Shown here piece by piece: positions 42,442 to 50,814 of a stretch of 64,000 nt of DNA. The position numbers and the translations under genes are program-made. The notes under the pieces are model-generated. The model saw only the letters and a program-made list of their open reading frames with translations. It ran no database searches and was not told the origin of the DNA. Source of the DNA: Streptomyces sp. NBC_00190 (GTDB lineage: Bacteria; Actinomycetota; Actinomycetes; Streptomycetales; Streptomycetaceae); NCBI RefSeq assembly GCF_036203305.1, contig NZ_CP108131.1, positions 6,634,001 to 6,698,000 on the forward strand, in the 5' to 3' direction. How positions within the stretch are numbered: the stretch's first letter is position 1; the number at the start of each line of letters is the position of its first letter.

Positions 42442-43090
42442 GGTCAATTCGGGTCACCCCCGCGGTGGTGGCCTGACCGACCTCGACCGCGACCTCGACG
42501 CCCTCGGGGAGGTAGATGTCGACGCGGGAGCCGAAGCGGATCAGACCGATTCGCTCGCCCTGCTCGACCTTGGTGCCGGCGGGCAGGTACGGGACGATGC
42601 GGCGGGCCACGGCACCGGCGATCTGCACCATCTCGATGTCACCGAGCTCGGTGTCGAAGTGCCAGACAACGCGCTCGTTGTTCTCGCTCTCCTTGTTGAA
42701 CGCCGGGACGAAACCGCCGGGGATGTGCTCCACGGACGTCACCGTGCCCGCGAGGGGCGCGCGGTTGACGTGGACGTTCAGCGGGCTCATGAAGATCGCG
42801 ACCCGGGTCCGCCCGTCCTTCCACGGCATGATGCTCTGCACCACACCGTCGGCGGGCGAGATGACACGGCCCTGGGCGATCTCACGCTCGGGGTCGCGGA
42901 AGAACCACAGCATGCCCGCCGCGAGCGCGGTGGCGGGCACGGCCGCCGCGGCCCAGCGCCCGGACTTGCGAGCCCGGGTGAGGCTGAGCGCCGCGGTGGC
43001 GACGGTCGGCAGAAGCCACGGCGATGCTCCGCGCGCGAGGCGTACGCCAAGGAGGCTGTCGCGAGGTGCAGAGGTTTGGCTGTGGGGCAT
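42434..43090 (-). CDS. psd: Phosphatidylserine decarboxylase
   Basis: 218 residues. Membrane-proximal N-terminus (AVPATALAAGMLWFF), the FRDPER motif, the histidine segment FMSPLNVHVNRAP, and the C-terminal self-cleavage site RFGSRVD, where the Ser becomes the pyruvoyl group. It converts phosphatidylserine to phosphatidylethanolamine. ATG 43090 is preferred because the upstream extension is basic and not conserved in character. Overlaps pssA by 8 nt, so the two are co-translated. Confidence 0.93.
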   Translation of the reverse strand: MPHSQTSAPRDSLLGVRLARGASPWLLPTVATAALSLTRARKSGRWAAAAVPATALAAGMLWFFRDPEREIAQGRVISPADGVVQSIMPWKDGRTRVAIFMSPLNVHVNRAPLAGTVTSVEHIPGGFVPAFNKESENNERVVWHFDTELGDIEMVQIAGAVARRIVPYLPAGTKVEQGERIGLIRFGSRVDIYLPEGVEVAVEVGQATTAGVTRIDRD

Positions 43091-43276
43091 GGATGACCTT
43101 CGTAGCGGGTGATTGCCGCGCCGCAAACAGGGGGACGGGACGGCGGCTTTACTGGAATGCTATCGGTTGCGCGCAACAACTGGGCAAGCCAGAAGCCGAG
43201 TCGATGGCCGTCGGCCAGTCACTGCTAGTGACGCTTCTGCGACGGATCAGTGGATGATCCGCCGCAAAAGGTACTT

Positions 43277-44482
43277 TCAGCCCTGGAGTCGGTACTCCTC
43301 GAGCAGGCGTCGCCCGATGATCATTTTCTGGATTTCGGCGGTACCTTCACCGATCAGCAGCATCGGAGCCTCCCGGTAGAGACGCTCGATCTCGTACTCC
43401 TTCGAGAATCCGTATCCACCGTGGATGCGGAAGGCGTCCTCCACCACCTCTTTGCAGTATTCGGAGGCGAGGTACTTCGCCATCCCTGCTTCGAGGTCGT
43501 TTCGTTCCCCGGAGTCCTTTTTGCGTGCTGCATTCACCATCATCGCATGGGCGGCTTCGACCTTGGTAGCCATCTCGGCCAGCTTGAACTGGATGGCCTG
43601 GTGTTCCGCGATCGCCTTGCCGAAAGTGTGACGTTGCTGGGCATAGGAGACACCCAGCTCGAAAGCACGCTGAGCGACGCCGCAGCCACGGGCCGCCACG
43701 TTGACGCGGCCGACCTCGACCCCGTCCATCATTTGGTAAAACCCTCGGCCCGTCTGCCCGCCGAGTACCCGATTGGCCGGAATGCGCAGTCCGTCCATGA
43801 TCAGTTCGGTCGTGTCGACGCCCTTGTAACCCATCTTGTCGATCTTGCCCGGGATGGTCAGGCCCGGACGGACCTCACCGAAGCCCGGCTCCTTCTCGAC
43901 GAGGAAGGTCGTCATCGACTTGTGGGGCGCCGTGCCCTCGGGGTGTCCTTCGTCACTTCGGACGAGAACCGCCACCAGGGTGGAGCTTCCGCCGTTCGTC
44001 AGCCACATCTTCTGGCCGTTCAGGACGTACTCGTCGCCGTCCTTCACCGCCTTGGACGTGATGGCCGACACGTCGGAGCCCAGGCCCGGCTCGGACATCG
44101 AGAACGCGCCGCGCACCTCGCCCAGCGCCATCCGCGGAAGGAAATAGTCCTTCTGCTCCTGCGTGCCGTGCTGCTTGAGCATGTACGCCACGATGAAGTG
44201 GGTGTTGATGATGCCCGAGACGGACATCCAGCCCCGCGCTATCTCCTCGACGCACAGCGCGTAGGTGAGGAGCGACTCACCCAGGCCGCCGTACTCCTCA
44301 GGAATCATCAGGCCGAAGAGGCCGAGTTCCTTGAGGCCGTCGACGATGTCCTGCGGGTACTCGTCGCGGTGCTCCAGCTCGGTGGCGACAGGGATGATCT
44401 CCTTGTCGACGAACTCCCGGACGGTCTTGAGGATCTCCCGCTGGACGTCCGTGAGCCCGGCGGTCTGGGCGAGTCGGGCCAT
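43277..44482 (-). CDS. Acyl-CoA dehydrogenase of the ethylmalonyl-CoA gene block
   Basis: 401 residues with a standard acyl-CoA dehydrogenase fold: FSMSEPGLGSDVS and MWLTNGG (FAD binding), RHTFGKAIAEHQAIQFKLA, and the C-terminal HGGYGFSKEYEIERLYREAP and GEGTAEIQ segments. It starts 2 nt after the MaoC gene and is the last gene of the ccr-meaA-lyase-MaoC series, so methylsuccinyl-CoA is a plausible substrate. Proteobacterial Mcd is notably longer (~550 aa), so a branched-chain acyl-CoA substrate remains possible. Confidence 0.85.
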   Translation of the reverse strand: MARLAQTAGLTDVQREILKTVREFVDKEIIPVATELEHRDEYPQDIVDGLKELGLFGLMIPEEYGGLGESLLTYALCVEEIARGWMSVSGIINTHFIVAYMLKQHGTQEQKDYFLPRMALGEVRGAFSMSEPGLGSDVSAITSKAVKDGDEYVLNGQKMWLTNGGSSTLVAVLVRSDEGHPEGTAPHKSMTTFLVEKEPGFGEVRPGLTIPGKIDKMGYKGVDTTELIMDGLRIPANRVLGGQTGRGFYQMMDGVEVGRVNVAARGCGVAQRAFELGVSYAQQRHTFGKAIAEHQAIQFKLAEMATKVEAAHAMMVNAARKKDSGERNDLEAGMAKYLASEYCKEVVEDAFRIHGGYGFSKEYEIERLYREAPMLLIGEGTAEIQKMIIGRRLLEEYRLQG

Positions 44483-44484
44483 GG

Positions 44485-44997
44485 CTACTTCCCCTGTTCC
44501 TTCAGCTGCGGGCGGCCGGGCTGCTCGCCGCCGCGCTCCTTGATGTACGTCTCGGTCGGGACCATCACCTTGCGCCGGAAGACGCAGACGAGGGTGCCGT
44601 CCTGCTTGTAGCCCTTGGTCTCGACGTAGACGATGCCGCGGTCGTTCTTCGACTTCGACGGGGTCTTGTCGAGGACCGTGGTCTCGCCGTAGATGGTGTC
44701 GCCGTGGAAGGTCGGCGCCACGTGCCGCAGGGACTCGATCTCCAGGTTGGCGATGGCCTTCCCGGAGACGTCCGGGACGGACATGCCCAGCAGCAGCGAG
44801 TAGATGTAGTTGCCCACGACCACGTTCCTGCCGAAGTCGGTCGTGTTCTCGGCGTAATTGCTGTCCATGTGGAGCGGGTGGTGATTCATGGTCAGCAGGC
44901 AGAAGAGGTGGTCGTCGTACTCGGTGACCGTCTTTCCGGGCCAGTGCTTGTAGACCGCACCGACCTCGAACTCTTCGTAAGTGCGTCCGAACTGCAT
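44485..44997 (-). CDS. MaoC-type dehydratase (probable mesaconyl-CoA hydratase)
   Basis: 170 residues of a single hotdog fold with the hydratase motif around YDDHLFCLLTMNHHPLHMD (catalytic Asp/His) and VVGNYIYSLLLGMS. In the ethylmalonyl-CoA pathway, mesaconyl-CoA is hydrated to beta-methylmalyl-CoA, which the neighbouring lyase cleaves. It starts 5 nt after the lyase gene and ends 2 nt before the dehydrogenase gene, so all belong to one transcript. The function is assigned from the block. Confidence 0.85.
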   Translation of the reverse strand: MQFGRTYEEFEVGAVYKHWPGKTVTEYDDHLFCLLTMNHHPLHMDSNYAENTTDFGRNVVVGNYIYSLLLGMSVPDVSGKAIANLEIESLRHVAPTFHGDTIYGETTVLDKTPSKSKNDRGIVYVETKGYKQDGTLVCVFRRKVMVPTETYIKERGGEQPGRPQLKEQGK

Positions 44998-45002
44998 ATC
45001 GC

Positions 45003-45977
45003 TCAGGCCTCCGGGATCTCGAACTTGCTGGTGCGCTGCATCCCGGCCGCGCGGCCCTTGCCCGCGATGACCAGGGCCATCTTGCGGCTGGCCTCGTCGA
45101 TCATCTCGTCGCCGAGCATGGCCGAGCCCTTCTTGCCGCCGGCCTCGGAGGTGCACCAGTCGTACGCGTCGAGGATCAGCTCGGAGTGGTCGTAGTCCTC
45201 CTGGGAAGGGGAGAAGACCTCGTTGGCCGCGTCGACCTGGCCCGGGTGCAGCACCCACTTGCCGTCGAAGCCCAGCGCCGCCGCCCGGCCGGCCACCTCG
45301 CGGTACGCGTCCACGTCGCGGATCTGGAGGAAGGGGCCGTCGATCGCCTGGAGGTTGTGCATGCGGGCCGCCATCAGGATCCGCATCAGGATGTAGTGGT
45401 AGGCGTCCGCGCCGTAGCCGGGCGGCTGCATGCCCACGACCAGCGACTTCATGTTGATGGAGGCCATGAAGTCGGCCGGGCCGAAGATGATGGTCTCCAG
45501 CCGGGGCGAGGCGGCGGCGATCTCGTCGACGTTCACCAGGCCCTTGGCGTTCTCGATCTGCGCCTCGATGCCGATCTTGCCGACCTCGAAGCCCATCGTC
45601 TTCTCGATCTGGGTCAGCAGGAGGTCGAGGGCCACGACCTGCTGGGCGTCCTGGACCTTCGGCAGCATGATGCAGTCGAGGTTCTGGCCGGCGCCCTCGA
45701 CCACCGTGATGACATCGCGGTAGGTCCAGTGCGTGGTCCAGTCGTTGACCCGCACGACCCGGGTCTTGCCCGTCCAGTCTCCGTTGTTCAGCGCGTCCAC
45801 GATGGTGTGGCGGGCGCCTTCCTTGGCGAGCGGCGCGCAGGCGTCCTCCAGGTCCAGGAAGACCTGGTCGGCCGGCAGGCCCTGGGCCTTCTCCAGGAAG
45901 CGCGGGTTCGAACCCGGGACCGCGAGGCAGGAGCGACGCGGGCGAAGACGGTTCACCGGGTGGACGGGCGTGGTCAT
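45003..45977 (-). CDS. CitE-like CoA ester lyase (malyl/beta-methylmalyl-CoA lyase)
   Basis: 324 residues: the barrel begins RRSCLAVPGSNPRFLEKAQ, with catalytic/metal residues in VFLDLEDACAP, IEAQIENAKGLVN and IIFGPADFMASI. It cleaves beta-methylmalyl-CoA to glyoxylate and propionyl-CoA in the ethylmalonyl-CoA pathway. Its ATG overlaps the stop of meaA (ATGA). Confidence 0.9.
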   Translation of the reverse strand: MTTPVHPVNRLRPRRSCLAVPGSNPRFLEKAQGLPADQVFLDLEDACAPLAKEGARHTIVDALNNGDWTGKTRVVRVNDWTTHWTYRDVITVVEGAGQNLDCIMLPKVQDAQQVVALDLLLTQIEKTMGFEVGKIGIEAQIENAKGLVNVDEIAAASPRLETIIFGPADFMASINMKSLVVGMQPPGYGADAYHYILMRILMAARMHNLQAIDGPFLQIRDVDAYREVAGRAAALGFDGKWVLHPGQVDAANEVFSPSQEDYDHSELILDAYDWCTSEAGGKKGSAMLGDEMIDEASRKMALVIAGKGRAAGMQRTSKFEIPEA

Positions 45978-48052
45978 GCGGGGACCTCCGTGCTTGCAAG
46001 GTTTGCGGTGTCTTGAAGGGGGTCGAGCTTGTTGGCTTTGCGGATCTCGTCGACGATGCGGCCGATGATCTCCGTGATGCCGAAGTCCTTCGGCGTGAAG
46101 ACGGCGGCGACACCGGCCGCCTTCAGTGTCACGGCATCCGCGTTCGGAATGATGCCTCCGACGATGACGGGAATGTCACCCGCCCCCGCCGCGCGCAGAC
46201 GTTCGAGGACATCCGGGACGAGTGCGCTGTGGGATCCGGACAGGATGGACAGTCCCACGCAGTGCACGTCCTCGGCCAGCGCCGCGGAGGATATCTCCTC
46301 GGGTGTCAGCCGGATGCCCTGGTAGACCACCTCGAAGCCGGCGTCGCGGGCCCGGACGGCGATCTGCTCGGCGCCGTTGGAGTGTCCGTCCAGGCCGGGC
46401 TTGCCGACCAGCAGGCGCAGCCGGCCGGAGCCGAGCTCGTCGGCCGTACGGGCCACCTTCTCGCGGACCTCGTGCATCGGCGTACCGGGCTCGGCCGTGA
46501 CCGCGACCGGGGCCGAGGAGACCCCGGTCGGGGCGCGGAACTCGCCGAACACCTCGCGCAGCGCGCTCGACCACTCGCCGGTGGTGACACCCGCACGGGC
46601 GCACTCCAGGGTGGCTTCCATCAGGTTCTCGGTCCCAGCCGCGGCCTCCTTGAGGCGTTCCAGGGCCTGCTGGGTGGTGGGGAAGACGAAGGGATCGCCG
46701 TCCCCCTGCCGGTCCGAGGACTCCTGACGTTCGGCCCGCCAGCGGACGATGCGCTCGACGGTGAGCGCCTCCACTGCCGGGTCGACCGTCATGATGGCGC
46801 CGTCCAGGTCGGACGTGAGCGGGTTCTCCTCGGTCTGCTGGAAGCAGTTGACACCGACGATCTTGTCCTCGCCGGCCTCGATCCTCGCGCGCCGCTCGGC
46901 GTGCGAGGAGACCAGCTCGGACTTGAGGTACCCGGACTCGACGGCCGCCATGGCGCCGCCCATCTCCTGGATCCGGTCGATCTCGGCCAGGCAGTCGGCG
47001 ACCAGGGAGTCGACTTTGGCCTCGATGACGTGGGATCCGGCGAAGATGTCCTCGTACTCCAGCAGGTCGCTCTCGTGCGCGAGGACCTGCTGGATGCGCA
47101 GCGACCACTGCTGGTCCCAGGGCCGGGGCAGACCCAGCGCCTCGTTCCAGGCGGGCAGCTGCACCGCGCGGGCGCGGGCGTCCTTGGAGAGGGTCACGGC
47201 CAGCATCTCCAGCACGATGCGCTGGACGTTGTTCTCCGGCTGCGCCTCGGTCAGGCCCAGGGAGTTGACCTGGACGCCGTACCGGAAGCGCCGCTGCTTG
47301 TCGTTCTCGATGCCGTAGCGCTCACGGGTGACCTTGTCCCAGATGCGGCCGAAGGCGCGCATCTTGCACATCTCCTCGATGAAGCGGACGCCCGCGTTCA
47401 CGAAGAAGGAGATCCGGGCGACCACCTCGCCGAAGCGCTCCTCGGGCACCTGGCCCGAGTCGCGCACCGAGTCGAGGACGGCGATCGCGGTGGACATCGC
47501 GTACGAGATCTCCTGGACCGGAGTGGCTCCGGCCTCCTGCAGGTGGTAGCTGCAGATGTTGATCGGGTTCCACTTCGGGATGTGGTTGACCGTGTACGCG
47601 ATCATGTCCGTCGTCAGGCGGAGGGACGGCCCCGGCGGGAAGACGTGCGTCCCGCGGGAGAGGTACTCCTTGACGATGTCGTTCTGGGTGGTGCCCTGGA
47701 GCTGGGAGATGTCCGCTCCCTGCTCCTCGGCGGCCACCTGGTAGAGCGCCAGCAGCCACATGGCGGTGGCGTTGATCGTCATCGAGGTGTTCATCTGCTC
47801 CAGGGGGATGTCCTGGAACAGCCGCCGCATGTCGCCCAGATGGGAGACCGGGACCCCGACCCGGCCGACCTCGCCGCGGGCGAGGATGTGGTCGGGGTCG
47901 TAGCCGGTCTGCGTCGGAAGGTCGAACGCGACCGACAGGCCGGTCTGGCCCTTGGCGAGGTTGCGGCGGTACAGCTCGTTGGACGCCTCGGCCGTGGAGT
48001 GGCCGGCATACGTCCGCATGAGCCACGGACGGTCCTTCTGGCGCTCTGTCAT
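45974..48052 (-). CDS. meaA: Ethylmalonyl-CoA mutase (MeaA), B12-dependent
   Basis: 692 residues. The N-terminal methylmalonyl-CoA mutase-like barrel contains RPWLMRTYAGHSTAEASNELYR and FDLPTQTGYDPDH. The C-terminal cobalamin domain has the DxHxxG motif in KPGLDGHSNGAEQIA with histidine as the lower ligand, and a GGIIPNADA loop. Single-chain mutases of this length next to ccr are MeaA, converting ethylmalonyl-CoA to methylsuccinyl-CoA. It starts 21 nt after the ccr stop. Confidence 0.93.
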   Translation of the reverse strand: MTERQKDRPWLMRTYAGHSTAEASNELYRRNLAKGQTGLSVAFDLPTQTGYDPDHILARGEVGRVGVPVSHLGDMRRLFQDIPLEQMNTSMTINATAMWLLALYQVAAEEQGADISQLQGTTQNDIVKEYLSRGTHVFPPGPSLRLTTDMIAYTVNHIPKWNPINICSYHLQEAGATPVQEISYAMSTAIAVLDSVRDSGQVPEERFGEVVARISFFVNAGVRFIEEMCKMRAFGRIWDKVTRERYGIENDKQRRFRYGVQVNSLGLTEAQPENNVQRIVLEMLAVTLSKDARARAVQLPAWNEALGLPRPWDQQWSLRIQQVLAHESDLLEYEDIFAGSHVIEAKVDSLVADCLAEIDRIQEMGGAMAAVESGYLKSELVSSHAERRARIEAGEDKIVGVNCFQQTEENPLTSDLDGAIMTVDPAVEALTVERIVRWRAERQESSDRQGDGDPFVFPTTQQALERLKEAAAGTENLMEATLECARAGVTTGEWSSALREVFGEFRAPTGVSSAPVAVTAEPGTPMHEVREKVARTADELGSGRLRLLVGKPGLDGHSNGAEQIAVRARDAGFEVVYQGIRLTPEEISSAALAEDVHCVGLSILSGSHSALVPDVLERLRAAGAGDIPVIVGGIIPNADAVTLKAAGVAAVFTPKDFGITEIIGRIVDEIRKANKLDPLQDTANLASTEVPA

Positions 48053-48073
48053 CTCAGGCTGTCCCTTTGGCCC

Positions 48074-49411
48074 TTAGATGTTGCGGAAGCGGTTGATGGC
48101 GTCGAGGTGCGTGGCGCGCAGCTCGTGGTCCCGGACGCCCAGGCCCTCCTCGGGGGCCAGCGCGAGGACGCCGACCTTGCCCTGGTGGAGGTTGCGGTGG
48201 ACGTCGTAGGCGGCCTGGCCGGTGTCCTCCAGGGAGTAGACCTTCGACAGGGTGGGGTGGATCTTGCCCTTGGCCACCAGGCGGTTGGCCTCCCACGCCT
48301 CGCGGTAGTTCGCGAAGTGCGAGCCGACGATCCTCTTGAGGGACATCCACAGGTAGCGGTTGTCGTACTCGTGGTTGTAGCCCGAGGTCGAGGCGCAGGT
48401 GACGATCGTGCCGCCCTTGCGGGTGACGTAGACCGAGGCGCCGAAGGTCTCGCGGCCCGGGTGCTCGAAGACGATGTCCACGTCCTCGCCGCCGGTCAGC
48501 TCACGGATGCGCTTGCCGAAGCGCTTCCACTCCTTCGGGTCCTGGGTGTGCTCGTCCTTCCAGAACTTGTAGCCCTCGGCGTTGCGGTCGATGACCGCCT
48601 CGGCGCCCATGGCCCGGCAGATGTCGGCCTTCTCCGGAGAGGAGACGACGCAGATCGGGTTGGCGCCGCCGGCCAGCGCGAACTGGGTGGCGTACGAGCC
48701 GAGTCCGCCGCTGGCGCCCCAGATCAGGACGTTGTCGCCCTGCTTCATGCCGGCGCCGTTGCGGGAGACCAGCTGGCGGTAGGCGGTGGAGTTGACCAGG
48801 CCGGGGGAGGCGGCCTCCTCCCAGCTCAGGTGGCCGGGCTTCGGCATCAGCTGGTTGGACTTGACGAGTGCGATCTCCGCCAGGCCGCCGAAGTTGGTCT
48901 CGAAGCCCCAGATGCGCTGCTCGGGGTCGAGCATCGTGTCGTTGTGGCCGTCGGAGGACTCCAGCTCGACCGAGAGGCAGTGCGCGACGACCTCGTCGCC
49001 CGGCTTCCAGGCGTTGACGCCGGGGCCGGTGCGCAGCACGACGCCCGCGAGGTCGGAGCCGATGATGTGGTACGGGAGGTCGTGTCGCTTGGTGAGCTCC
49101 GACAGGCGCCCGTAGCGCTCCAGGAAGCTGAAGGTGGACACCGGCTCGAAGATCGAGGTCCACACGGAGTTGTAGTTGACCGAGGAGGCCATGACGGCCA
49201 CCAGGGCTTCGCCCGGGCCGAGCTCCGGCACCGGGACCTGGTCCAGGTGCAGGGACTTGCGCGGGTCCTTCTCGCGGGTGGTGAGCCCGGCGAACATCTC
49301 CGTCTCGTCCTTGTGCACGGTGATCGCGCGGTACGAGTCGGGGAGCGGCAGGGCAGCGAAGTCGTCGGCCGTAGCGGCCTGCGACTGGATCGCGTCCAGG
49401 ATGTCCTTCAC
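48074..49411 (-). CDS. ccr: Crotonyl-CoA carboxylase/reductase
   Basis: 445 residues of the zinc-independent MDR family with the Ccr-specific N-terminus (MKDILDAIQ, then SYRAITVHKDE). It also shows the NADPH loop IWGASGGLGSYATQFALAGG, the CO2-site-type segments SPGLVNSTAYRQL and NHEYDNRYLWMSLKRIVGSHF, and a DIVFEHPGRETFGASV strand. It carboxylates crotonyl-CoA to ethylmalonyl-CoA with NADPH, giving both an assimilation route and a PKS extender unit. First gene of the block; a 12-bp-arm palindrome lies about 220 bp upstream. Confidence 0.96.
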   Translation of the reverse strand: MKDILDAIQSQAATADDFAALPLPDSYRAITVHKDETEMFAGLTTREKDPRKSLHLDQVPVPELGPGEALVAVMASSVNYNSVWTSIFEPVSTFSFLERYGRLSELTKRHDLPYHIIGSDLAGVVLRTGPGVNAWKPGDEVVAHCLSVELESSDGHNDTMLDPEQRIWGFETNFGGLAEIALVKSNQLMPKPGHLSWEEAASPGLVNSTAYRQLVSRNGAGMKQGDNVLIWGASGGLGSYATQFALAGGANPICVVSSPEKADICRAMGAEAVIDRNAEGYKFWKDEHTQDPKEWKRFGKRIRELTGGEDVDIVFEHPGRETFGASVYVTRKGGTIVTCASTSGYNHEYDNRYLWMSLKRIVGSHFANYREAWEANRLVAKGKIHPTLSKVYSLEDTGQAAYDVHRNLHQGKVGVLALAPEEGLGVRDHELRATHLDAINRFRNI

Positions 49412-49633
49412 GGTAGAGCCTCCGGCTTAGCGCTGATGAGGGTGCGCTGGGGGATACGCGTTGCGTGCGTAGAGCGTGTGGGTGGTGCTGCGAGGTGCCG
49501 TCGGTCCGGCTGGTGCGGTGGTGCTGGCGACGCCTGTGGTGGGGCGTGCGGTGCCTGGTGACGCAGGCATCCGGGGCGCGTTCCGTGCCGAGTGGGCGTG
49601 GGCCGCGGGGACATCCGGACAAGATTTAACGTA

Positions 49634-49670
49634 TGGCACGCGGTGTCACTCAGCAAGGCACCGCGTGCCA
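49634..49670. promoter_or_regulatory. 12-bp-arm inverted repeat upstream of ccr
   Basis: TGGCACGCGGTG (49634-49645) and its exact reverse complement (49659-49670) are separated by 13 bp. It lies in the ccr promoter region and is a candidate operator for the adjacent TetR protein or another acyl-CoA-responsive regulator. Confidence 0.6.
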
Positions 49671-49759
49671 AAACTTTCTCTCATTTGCCTATTGACCTGC
49701 GAGTTTGAGCGATGATCGATCAGAGTTACCGGCGAGTAGGGGCAAGCTGGACAAACGGA

Positions 49760-49790
49760 AGCGGCCGCTCCCTGAAGGGGAGCGGCCGCT
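49760..49790 (-). terminator. Hairpin terminator after the TetR gene
   Basis: 13-bp perfect arms (49760-49772, 49778-49790) with a TGAAG loop; each arm contains the GCGGCCGC octamer. Located 33 nt beyond the TetR gene stop. Confidence 0.8.
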
Positions 49791-49823
49791 GTGACGCTTG
49801 TCGCTATGTGTTGCCGAGTGCCG

Positions 49824-50636
49824 CTACTTGGTGCGCAGTGCCTCTTCGATGGTCCGCATGACCTCGTCCAGCGGGGCGTCCGTCCGGGCCACGGCCACGA
49901 GCACCTCGCCCTGCGTACGGACCTCCGCCGGCGGGGCCGGCGTCGTGCTCAGGGTGCGGCCCGCGCCGATCCCCGTGCCGAACGTCTTGCGCACGATCGC
50001 GAAGGCGTGGTCCAGCTGCGCCTCCACGTCCCCCTGACCGCCCGCCCGCAGCCAGCGCCGCAGCACGTGGTTGTGGGCGGTCACCACCGCGGAGGCGGCC
50101 ACCTCGGCCAGCAGCGGGTCGTCGTTGCCGTCGTGGTGGTCCTGCTCGTCGAAGTGGGCCAGCAGGTAGCGGGTGAACAGCCGCTCGTACCGGGCCACCG
50201 AGGCGATCTCCCGCTCCCGCAGCGCCGGCACCTCGCGCGTCAGCCGGTAGCGCTCCACCGACACCGCGGGCGAGGCGGCGTACATCTTCATGACTTCCTT
50301 GATCCCGCGGCAGACCGTGTCGAGCGGGTGCTCGTGTGCCGGGGCCGCGTCCAGAACGGCCTCGGCACGCGTCAGGGTGTCGTCGTGGTCCGGGAAGATC
50401 GCCTCTTCCTTGGACCGGAAGTGCCGGAAGAAGGTCCGGCGCGCCACCCCTGCGGTCGCGGCGATCTCGTCGACCGTCGTCGCCTCGTACCCCTTGGTCG
50501 CGAACAGCTCCATCGCGGCCGCGGCGAGCTCGCGCCGCATCTTGAGCCGCTGAGCGGCCGCCTTGGTACCGGCCGTGCTCTCTTGGGCGTCGGGGGCCGT
50601 GGCGGTGCGGGGTGAGGTCTTGGCGGGCTGGGACAT
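49824..50636 (-). CDS. TetR-family transcriptional regulator
   Basis: 270 residues. HTH at ~32-80 (RRELAAAAMELFATKGYEATTVDEIAATAGVARRTFFRHF in three overlapping helices; FRSKEEAIF follows). The C-terminal domain has a long helical effector pocket. It sits between ccr and a 3-hydroxyacyl-CoA dehydrogenase gene, all on the same strand, making it a candidate regulator of this CoA-ester region. An in-frame ATG at 50654 is an alternative start. C-terminal ~60 residues (TTPAPPAEVRTQ onward) are flexible and extra. Confidence 0.9.
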   Translation of the reverse strand: MSQPAKTSPRTATAPDAQESTAGTKAAAQRLKMRRELAAAAMELFATKGYEATTVDEIAATAGVARRTFFRHFRSKEEAIFPDHDDTLTRAEAVLDAAPAHEHPLDTVCRGIKEVMKMYAASPAVSVERYRLTREVPALREREIASVARYERLFTRYLLAHFDEQDHHDGNDDPLLAEVAASAVVTAHNHVLRRWLRAGGQGDVEAQLDHAFAIVRKTFGTGIGAGRTLSTTPAPPAEVRTQGEVLVAVARTDAPLDEVMRTIEEALRTK

Positions 50637-50814
50637 AGAGCGAACGTACTTCATTTGCGCGGAGGAGCGCGCCCGAGGGGGGTGGGACAGGGGTGGATGC
50701 GGGGGAGGGCAGGCACTGGGCACACAGTGCTCGCCGGGAGGGTTTGCCCGCCGTGAGGGTCCGGCGGGCCCGAGGAGCCCTCCCCACGCATCCGGCTCGT
50801 GGCCCGGCCGGGGG

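Larger units (their letters stand above)
49412..49823. other. 412-bp ccr upstream region
   Basis: Gene-free. From right to left it holds the TetR-gene terminator (49760-49790), an AT-richer stretch (about 49670-49740) with probable promoter elements, a 37-bp inverted repeat (49634-49670) and a ~200-nt untranslated leader of ccr with runs of GGTGCGG/TGCGTGT. No coding frame recognised. Confidence 0.6.

Noticed and set aside
46013..49561. A 1,182-codon plus-strand open frame across meaA and ccr
   Set aside because: Antisense to genes with strong family signatures; no domain pattern, rich in Asp/Val/Gly/Arg as expected for the complementary strand.
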